From Chitinophagales bacterium (lineage in GTDB: Bacteria > Bacteroidota > Bacteroidia > Chitinophagales > UBA2359), in contig JAHDIA010000132.1 of NCBI GenBank assembly GCA_020631035.1, positions 1 through 11,244 on the forward strand: a stretch of DNA of 11,244 nt, in the 5' to 3' direction. Each line of letters begins with the position of its first letter. Positions within the stretch are counted from its first letter, which is position 1. This document shows, piece after piece, positions 5,162-11,244 of the stretch. Under the pieces are notes generated by a model. It searched no databases, was not told the DNA's origin, and saw only the letters and a program-made list of their open reading frames with translations. The position numbers and the translations under genes were made by a program.

Positions 5162-8100
5162 TTATTGCTTTAAAAAACTCGTACCGAGAGAGCCAGCGTC
5201 TGATTGTAGATAGAGCAAGTACAAAGCAGCAGGCAAATTCTGTGTATTGATTTGTAACGTATTGCTTCCTTCTGTCACCTCATAAGTTTGGGTATAAAGC
5301 AAGCCTCCCAATCTATCGTAAATTTGAATGCTTATCTTCTCATTTGTTGGAGCAGTATAATTGACAAACAATTGATCTTGTACAGGCATTGGATACAAGC
5401 CAACAGCCATTTTGTCTTTAGAGCTAGAACGCACACCAATGATTTCAGACTTGATTGCTTGACCAAAGATGTCTGTCTCTACCAATTGATAGTAGCTAAT
5501 ACCGCTCGTATTGTCTTGATCTAAGAAAGTATAATCTTGTCGGGTATTGCTACTACCTTTGGCATTGACTTCATAGATAGGTGTAAATAAGTCACCATCT
5601 TTGGATTTAAGTAAGGTAAATAGTTGACTATTCTTTTCACTTGCAGTAGTCCATTTGATTTGATTGCCTTTAGAAGTGTTGCGTCCAGAAAAATCTAGCA
5701 AAGAAACTTCTGTTGTAATACAATCCACAATAGTCATAAAAATCGTTTCGGTACATTCAGGATGGTCGGCAACAGACACACTGTAGTTGTAGCTAGTACC
5801 CGAATCAAAAGGACCAAGTATGATGACATTTTGTGTGTAATTGCTGACAATTAAATCCCCTGTTTGTTCGTCTACAATATTGTAACCACTGCTTCCAGCA
5901 TTGCCACCCACAAAATTTAAAACAAGATGGTAAGATTGATTGTCTGTTTCACAATTGACACTGTGTTCTACTACAAAATCTTCGCAATTGGGCATTTGAT
6001 AAATGGCGTCTTGTATGGTATTGAAAACCGTAGAAGTAATAATTGGCGCATTAAAGTCAAAGTAAATTCCAGCACTGTTTTCAATGACTGTCCCATTGGG
6101 ATTGTCAGTTACTTGATTAATCGAAAACTGTACAAAACCATGTGAGGCAATTTCATTCACATTGCTATCTGGCAAATAAATGTTGGGGAAATCCCAACGG
6201 ATAATATTGCCTCCAATAATTTGTACCTCATAAGGATGACTACTCGTTCCGCTTTCAAAAGTGGAGATGTCTAAAAATTCAGAGAGGGTATCTAGTATAA
6301 AAACATTGATGGCTGTATCATTTCCAGTATTTTGAAAACGAATGGTGTATTCAAATGGTGTATTGGGACTGGTGAAGTGTTCCTCACCAATTCCAGTAGG
6401 ACTGACCAACTTATCATTTGGGTCAAAAGAACCTATGATGGGTAAGCAATCAATGTCAACATAAGGGTTACCATCGTCTTGTGGTACAGCTGTGATAAAG
6501 CCAGTAGAAAAAATACCCATTCCACACATTTCAATCATTGCTTGTGGGTTGCTGTTGCCAGGATAATAAGGGGATTGCTCAGCCGTCAAACGATAACTTG
6601 AGCCATTGGCAAGGAACTTGACGATTAGAGAATCACCAGCGTTTAACTGAAAATTACCAATGAAACTAAGTAGATCGTCTTCATAAGCAATGTAATCTCT
6701 CGCTTCTGACATATTTTCGCCAGTATTGTAAATGGTAAAGGCAACAGAATCACCTTCACATGCAACATCCACTTCAATATCAGATCCATCCCATAATGCC
6801 GAAGGTTTGCCACAATACTCATTGGGATAAATGTAGACTTCCGAGCAAGCCGATGTTTCTAAAGCGGCTTCACAATCTACATCGGCAAAAATCAGAATAC
6901 TGCCACATTGCCCAATAGGACTTTCTCCGAGATCAAAAATCAAATGATTGTCCTCGTTTAGAGTGTAGGGATAAGTTGTGCTATCTACCACAATGTATTC
7001 ATCCAAAATCAACTCAATATAAACACTGTCGGCATCTTGCGTTCCTTCATTACAATATTGGATATATAAGACATTGTCAAAACATCTTCGCAAAAATGGA
7101 ATGCCCAAATCTATGGTTAAAAGTGGGCAATCTATAATGGCTTCCATTGGGAAATCTACACCAGAAGTATCGTAATTTTCCACTTCAATCATTGTCAAAC
7201 TATCAATACAACTATTGTACAAATAAGGGTGATTCAATATATTGGGGTAAATACTATATGCACCTTCGTTTACATCAAAACAATACCGACCATCATTGTC
7301 AGGAATGGTGTAAAGTGGACCAGGATAGAGTTCAACCACATAGCCACCCAAACTTGATTCAGTCGAATCATATAAACAGTCTAAGTCGTCGTCTAAAAAT
7401 ATCTGCCCAGAGATTTTGCTGGTAAATAAATTGCCTTGTGGGTCGAGCTTGAGTAGATAGGGGACAGGATGATTCAAAAAGTTATTAGTAGGAGAATTGT
7501 CAATATCAAAGTGATTGCTAACAATTACACTTCCATCAGGGCAAGCCTGCATATCCATAGAATTGGGTCGCAACACCCCAACACCATCATGGATAAGAAT
7601 AGACTTGTCGCTTATAAGATTCCCGTCCGAATCTAATTGGGTCACTTGGAGCTTTTCTTGGCTCAATGAATCCGAAAAACTAAAATCAAGAGAAGAAGCA
7701 AGTACAAGTCGGTCATCTGGTGTAACACAAAAGGCCCCTGTCATATCATAGCCATCGTCTATTCTTTTGCTAAAAATAGTATCACCTGTTGCATAATTCA
7801 ATTTGTATAAAATGGGATAAAAAGGCAGAATGTAATCATCACCCAAAAGGCTGCTTCCATACAAACTTACAAGTTCGCCAGTACTCAAAAATTGACTGTT
7901 TACATTCCAATTAATTAATGAACCTGGCATAGCAGCATAACTTTTTTCCCAAGCCAGATTGCCACTATCGTCTATTTTGGTAAAAATAGCTTCATCATAT
8001 GATGAACGAGTGTGACTAATGATATGACTGCCATCTGGAGCAGCTATTGTAGAGAAACGTGGAGGAAAATTCGATGAAACAGCAATAGATTGTGGGTAAT

Positions 8101-8722
8101 CTAACTCACTAGTCCATACAACATCGGCATCTTGAGTCAGCTTTATATTGACCCAAGTATTGAGCGAATCACAAACAAAATCACAATTTGCTGGATGCTT
8201 CATTGTGGTCAATATATACTCATCATCACTGTTTTGAATGAATTTGAGAAAAGAAGTAAAAGCAAAATCTAGTGCAGAAATGGAATAAATACTTTCAATC
8301 CATTCTTTTTGTCCAAAAGCATCCAATTTCATAACAAACAAATCATTGGAGTTGATTGTGGCACCATAAAAAGCACAAAGATAACCACCATCATTCGTCG
8401 TTTCAAAATCCATTGTCACAACGCCAACATCTAAGCCCATTTCAAGAAAACAGTCATAATCATAAATTTCAGACCATTGCAAATTGCCAAACTGGTCCGT
8501 TTTGCTAATCATAAAATAGAAACCACTAGAAGAGCTATGAAGTCTACTCAGACAAGCAAAACCACCATCGGCTGTTTTGAGTACATCAGAAAACATATTT
8601 GCTTGATCTGTTATCGAATCAGTTAGCTCAGGATAATGCTGCAACCAACCCTGTGCAGACATAGATAAGCTAGTCAACAAAAGAAGGAGCAATGTTTTAA
8701 ATGATTTTGTTACGAATTGCAT
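5162..8722 (-). CDS. Large secreted protein with T9SS type A sorting domain and DUF7619-like domain
   Basis: 1186 residues, exported. Residues 1-24 are a signal peptide (MQFVTKSFKTLLLLLLTSLS then MSAQ). Residues about 25-435 hold repeats of the type D-x-x-G-N-L-x-W (TDQFGNLQW, IDDSGNLAW, LDSDGNLIS, LDPQGNLF), suggesting a beta-propeller. About 437-510 (SGQIFLDDDLDCLYDS to the GRYCFDVNEGAYSI block) resembles an SdrD-B/prealbumin-like module. About 521-760 is Cys-rich beta sequence. About 763-902 starts GSFDPNDKLVSPTG and is a DUF7619/DUF11-like domain. About 998-1103 is the beta module often found before sorting domains. About 1104-1186 is the C-terminal sorting signal (LYPMPVQDQLF to the end), which directs passage through the type IX system and surface attachment. 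No catalytic residues are recognised; adhesion or matrix function is a guess. It has its own terminator and a close paralogue upstream at 9229-11244. Confidence 0.93.
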   Translation of the reverse strand: MQFVTKSFKTLLLLLLTSLSMSAQGWLQHYPELTDSITDQANMFSDVLKTADGGFACLSRLHSSSSGFYFMISKTDQFGNLQWSEIYDYDCFLEMGLDVGVVTMDFETTNDGGYLCAFYGATINSNDLFVMKLDAFGQKEWIESIYSISALDFAFTSFLKFIQNSDDEYILTTMKHPANCDFVCDSLNTWVNIKLTQDADVVWTSELDYPQSIAVSSNFPPRFSTIAAPDGSHIISHTRSSYDEAIFTKIDDSGNLAWEKSYAAMPGSLINWNVNSQFLSTGELVSLYGSSLLGDDYILPFYPILYKLNYATGDTIFSKRIDDGYDMTGAFCVTPDDRLVLASSLDFSFSDSLSQEKLQVTQLDSDGNLISDKSILIHDGVGVLRPNSMDMQACPDGSVIVSNHFDIDNSPTNNFLNHPVPYLLKLDPQGNLFTSKISGQIFLDDDLDCLYDSTESSLGGYVVELYPGPLYTIPDNDGRYCFDVNEGAYSIYPNILNHPYLYNSCIDSLTMIEVENYDTSGVDFPMEAIIDCPLLTIDLGIPFLRRCFDNVLYIQYCNEGTQDADSVYIELILDEYIVVDSTTYPYTLNEDNHLIFDLGESPIGQCGSILIFADVDCEAALETSACSEVYIYPNEYCGKPSALWDGSDIEVDVACEGDSVAFTIYNTGENMSEARDYIAYEDDLLSFIGNFQLNAGDSLIVKFLANGSSYRLTAEQSPYYPGNSNPQAMIEMCGMGIFSTGFITAVPQDDGNPYVDIDCLPIIGSFDPNDKLVSPTGIGEEHFTSPNTPFEYTIRFQNTGNDTAINVFILDTLSEFLDISTFESGTSSHPYEVQIIGGNIIRWDFPNIYLPDSNVNEIASHGFVQFSINQVTDNPNGTVIENSAGIYFDFNAPIITSTVFNTIQDAIYQMPNCEDFVVEHSVNCETDNQSYHLVLNFVGGNAGSSGYNIVDEQTGDLIVSNYTQNVIILGPFDSGTSYNYSVSVADHPECTETIFMTIVDCITTEVSLLDFSGRNTSKGNQIKWTTASEKNSQLFTLLKSKDGDLFTPIYEVNAKGSSNTRQDYTFLDQDNTSGISYYQLVETDIFGQAIKSEIIGVRSSSKDKMAVGLYPMPVQDQLFVNYTAPTNEKISIQIYDRLGGLLYTQTYEVTEGSNTLQINTQNLPAALYLLYLQSDAGSLGTSFLKQ

Positions 8723-8944
8723 ATAGGTTAATTTGTATATTCTCTTTATACTACAAAACTCTCTCTTTTGATTTACTTCTACAATAACTTTTTTAGGTAT
8801 TTGTGAATGAAATAATTATTTTAGAAGGGTCTGTATCCTTGCTTTATAGGTATTTTTAAATAAAAATGTGAATGAACTGACTGTTTTTGGTGCAACGCCA
8901 TTGACTTATGGCTAGGTTCACTCTGGTTAACCAGCGCATGCTTT
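8723..8944. promoter_or_regulatory. upstream region of the 5162-8722 gene
   Basis: No gene is seen here. The 150 bases nearest the start codon are AT-rich and should hold the promoter, but no clear -33/-7 pair is visible. Farther up are GCCAT/ATGGC (8897-8912), a 5-bp stem, and CTGGTTAACCAG (8923-8934), a perfect 12-base palindrome of operator type about 200 bases from the start. Neither matches a regulator site I can name. Confidence 0.35.
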
Positions 8945-9108
8945 AGAGCATGTTAGGAATTGTGCTTTACACCTCAAAGGGCAGGATTTTTGGTTCTGTG
9001 CAAAGCTCATTTTGCGCTTAATAGCAGCGCTATTGAGCAAAAAATAGCTGCCGCACAGGTTCAAAAAGACAACTTTTGAGTGCTGAATGATAATTCCTAA
9101 CATGCTCT
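8945..9108. mobile_element. 164-bp foldback (MITE-like) element with 17-bp terminal inverted repeats
   Basis: AGAGCATGTTAGGAATT at 8945-8961 is repeated exactly, inverted, at 9092-9108. The symmetry continues inwards: CTCAAAG with CTTTTGAG, CTGTGC with GCACAG, TTTTGC with GCAAAA, and AATAGC-AGC-GCTATT at the apex (9020-9034), which is the exact midpoint of the element. The whole unit can thus fold into one long imperfect hairpin on either strand. It carries no credible gene. No clear target duplication is seen. This fits a non-autonomous foldback transposable element; a structured RNA of other function is an alternative. Its termini differ from those of the 1664-1857 element. Confidence 0.7.
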
Positions 9109-9159
9109 TATACTTCGTACAAGCGTTCATCTACCCGCTCATCCGACGCTTATAAATTA

Positions 9160-9204
9160 CCATGAAAATAAAGAAGCAGTAGCCATACAAGACGGCTACT
9201 GCTT
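9160..9204 (-). terminator. rho-independent terminator for the 9229-11244 gene
   Basis: On the minus strand AAGCAGTAGCC (9204-9194) pairs perfectly with GGCTACTGCTT (9184-9174) around a 9-base loop, followed by CTTTATTTTC. It starts about 25 bases beyond the stop codon at 9229. The stem is strong; the T-rich tract is imperfect. Confidence 0.8.
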
Positions 9205-9228
9205 GAATTTACACTCTCTTGTTTTGTA

Positions 9229-11244
9229 TTACTCTTTGATAAACGTTTTATTGAATAGCTTATCTCCTTGTTTTATCTGAATGAAATACAAAGCGGAATA
9301 CAAATCATTTGTATTGACTCTTAAAGTGTTTTTTCCTACAGTACAATTTTGTTTTTCCACCAAGACCAAACGACCTGTTTTGTCATAAATACTAATTTGT
9401 GCTGCCTCATTTGTAGGAGTCTCCAGTGAAATAAACAATTGATCTTGTACAGGCATCGGATACAATTCCACCTTCATTTTACTTGCAGTGCTAGAGTGTA
9501 CACCAATGACTTTAGATTTACTTTCTCGACCAAAAATGTCTGTCTCTACCAATTGGTAATAAGTAATGCCATTTGTATTGTCTTGGTCCAAGAAGGCATA
9601 ATTTTGTCGGGTATTGCTATTTCCTTTTGCACTAGTTTGGTGTATTGCTTCAAATTGATGACCATCTTTAGATTTAAACAAACTAAAGTGTTGGCTATTT
9701 TTTTCTGTAGCAGTAGCCCACTTAATTTGATTGCCTTTAGAAGTATTGCGTCCAGAAAAATCCAATAAAGAAACTTCTGTTGTGATACAATCCACAATTG
9801 TCATAAAGACATTTTCGCTACATTCAGGATGGTCGGCAACTGTAATCTCATAGTTGTAGCTTGTACCCGAATCGAAAGGACCCAATATCAATACATTTTG
9901 AATGTAATTGGACTCAACAATTGAACCTGTTTGTAGATCCGTAATATTATAACCATTGCTCCCTGCACTACCTCCAACAAATGCGAGAACAACCGAATAA
10001 GATTGTTTGTCAGCCGAACATTCGACACTATGATCTACCACGAAATCTGCACAATAATCAGGCGTTTGGAAAATAGGATCTTGAATGGTATTGTAGACCA
10101 AAGGGGTAATGACAGGCTCGTTGAAATCGAAGTAAATGCCTGCCGTATTTTCAATGACTGTTCCATTTGGGTTGTCAGCTTCTTGATTGATAGAGAATTG
10201 AACAAAACCGTGAGAGGCTGCTTCATTGACATTGCTATCGGGCAAATAAATATTGGGGAAATCCCAACGGATAATATTCTCCCCAATGATTTGTACTTCG
10301 TAGGGATGACTACTTGCACCACTTTCAAAGGTAGACATATCTAAGAACTCAGAAATGGTGTCCAAAATGTAAATATTGATTGCTGTATCATTCCCCGTAT
10401 TTTGGAAACGGATGGTGTATTCAAAAGGAACATTGGGACTGGTCAAGTGTTCATCACCGACTCCTGTAGGACTGACCAATTTATCGTTGGGATCAAAAGA
10501 ACCAACAATGGGCAAACAGTCAATGTCTACAAAGGGATCTTCGTCATCTTGTGGAACGGCTGTGACAAAGCCCGTAGAGAAAACACTGACTGCTTCACCA
10601 CAATACTCAACAATTGCTTGAGGATGGCTACTACCAGGATAGTAAGGCGACTGTTGAGCAGTCAAACGATAAGTCGCACCATTGGCAGGGAACTTAACCA
10701 CTTTTTCAGCATCAGCCATTAATTGAAAACTACCCACAAAACTCAACAAATCATCTTCATAGGCAATATAGTCCCTAGCTTCTGACATATCTTCCCCATT
10801 GTTGCGAATGGTAAATACAACAGAATCGCCCTCACAAACAGCATCCACAGAAATATCAGAGCCATCCCATAAAGCGTCTGTTTCTCCACAATACTCATTG
10901 GGATAAATGTAGACCTCAGAACAAGCAGCCGCTTCGAGTGGGGCATCACATTCAATAGTGGTAAATATTTTGATATTGCCACATTGCCCAACAGGCACCG
11001 TCCCCAAATCAAAAATCAAATGATTGTCCTCATTAATAGTATAAGGATAATCGGTACTATCTACCAAAACATATTCATCCAAATTCAATTCGATATAACT
11101 GCTATCTGCATCTACTGTTCCTTCATTGCAGTATTCGACAGTAAAATTGGTATTGAAACAACGACGCAAGAAAGAAGTTGCCAAGTCAACCGTCAACAAT
11201 GGGCAATCAATGAATGCCTCCATAGGAAAATCCATATAAGAAAT
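9229..11244 (-). CDS. Secreted protein with T9SS type A sorting domain, 5'-partial paralogue of the 5162-8722 protein
   Basis: 671 readable residues; the frame is open to the right edge (ISY precedes MDFPME), so the N-terminus, with the expected signal peptide and propeller, is outside the window and the internal ATG at 11235 is not the start. It aligns along its whole visible length with residues of about 521-1186 of the neighbouring large protein, with only small gaps (for example YCGEAVSVF against MCGMGIF). Regions: Cys-rich beta segment about 1-245; DUF7619-like domain about 248-385 (GSFDPNDKLVSPTG, IIRWDFPNIYLPDSNVN, AGIYFDFNEP); further beta segment to about 482; pre-CTD module about 483-588; type A sorting domain about 589-671 (LYPMPVQDQLF, ending NKTFIKE). 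It is exported by the type IX system and probably surface-bound. The specific function is unknown. It has its own terminator downstream. Confidence 0.93.
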   Translation of the reverse strand: MSYMDFPMEAFIDCPLLTVDLATSFLRRCFNTNFTVEYCNEGTVDADSSYIELNLDEYVLVDSTDYPYTINEDNHLIFDLGTVPVGQCGNIKIFTTIECDAPLEAAACSEVYIYPNEYCGETDALWDGSDISVDAVCEGDSVVFTIRNNGEDMSEARDYIAYEDDLLSFVGSFQLMADAEKVVKFPANGATYRLTAQQSPYYPGSSHPQAIVEYCGEAVSVFSTGFVTAVPQDDEDPFVDIDCLPIVGSFDPNDKLVSPTGVGDEHLTSPNVPFEYTIRFQNTGNDTAINIYILDTISEFLDMSTFESGASSHPYEVQIIGENIIRWDFPNIYLPDSNVNEAASHGFVQFSINQEADNPNGTVIENTAGIYFDFNEPVITPLVYNTIQDPIFQTPDYCADFVVDHSVECSADKQSYSVVLAFVGGSAGSNGYNITDLQTGSIVESNYIQNVLILGPFDSGTSYNYEITVADHPECSENVFMTIVDCITTEVSLLDFSGRNTSKGNQIKWATATEKNSQHFSLFKSKDGHQFEAIHQTSAKGNSNTRQNYAFLDQDNTNGITYYQLVETDIFGRESKSKVIGVHSSTASKMKVELYPMPVQDQLFISLETPTNEAAQISIYDKTGRLVLVEKQNCTVGKNTLRVNTNDLYSALYFIQIKQGDKLFNKTFIKE

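Noticed and set aside
8927..9130. Minus-strand 67-residue frame in the large spacer
   Set aside because: It is wholly explained by the foldback element, where palindromic sequence happens to stay open.
1..11244. CRISPR array, tRNA/rRNA genes, or a complete defence island
   Set aside because: No regularly spaced direct repeats, no tRNA-like cloverleaf and no rRNA sequence were seen. The toxin-antitoxin pair, NADAR and CPBP genes are each compatible with defence roles, but they are separated by repeats and terminators and lack partners, so a joint system is not supported.

Overview
The window looks like a chromosomal segment of a Bacteroidota bacterium, most likely in or near the Saprospiria. 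This rests on two very large secreted proteins with C-terminal type IX secretion (T9SS) sorting domains, weak Shine-Dalgarno signals, low G+C, an FAD-dependent malate:quinone oxidoreductase, and intergenic spacers rich in palindromic repeats. The species cannot be named from the sequence. Every supported gene lies on the minus strand, so transcription runs from high to low coordinates.

Layout in increasing coordinates: a VapBC-type toxin-antitoxin pair (143-724) whose PIN toxin has a one-base frameshift near its 3' end; a spacer with a GC-rich island (about 820-922); an exported DsbA-family thiol-disulfide protein (931-1608); a 194-bp element with 19-bp terminal inverted repeats (1664-1857); a NADAR-family protein (1857-2300); a CPBP/CAAX-type intramembrane protease (2504-3235); a REP-like palindrome (3300-3355); malate:quinone oxidoreductase mqo (3384-4868); a spacer ending in a strong rho-independent terminator (5081-5116); a 1186-residue T9SS-exported protein (5162-8722); a spacer of about 500 bp holding a 164-bp full-length foldback element (8945-9108) and a second terminator (9174-9204); and a paralogous T9SS protein whose 5' end lies beyond the right edge (9229-11244).

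The genes do not form one pathway. vapB-vapC is the only clear operon. dsbA-like, NADAR, CPBP and mqo appear to be single-gene units separated by repeat-bearing spacers. The two large T9SS proteins are a tandem duplication: they share the same region order (Cys-rich domains, a DPNDK/DUF7619-like domain, a pre-CTD beta domain and a sorting domain) over about 660 residues, and each has its own terminator. No convincing new multi-gene system is visible. The most informative observations are the damaged PIN toxin, the two small inverted-repeat elements (one abutting a stop codon) and the tandem surface-protein paralogues.
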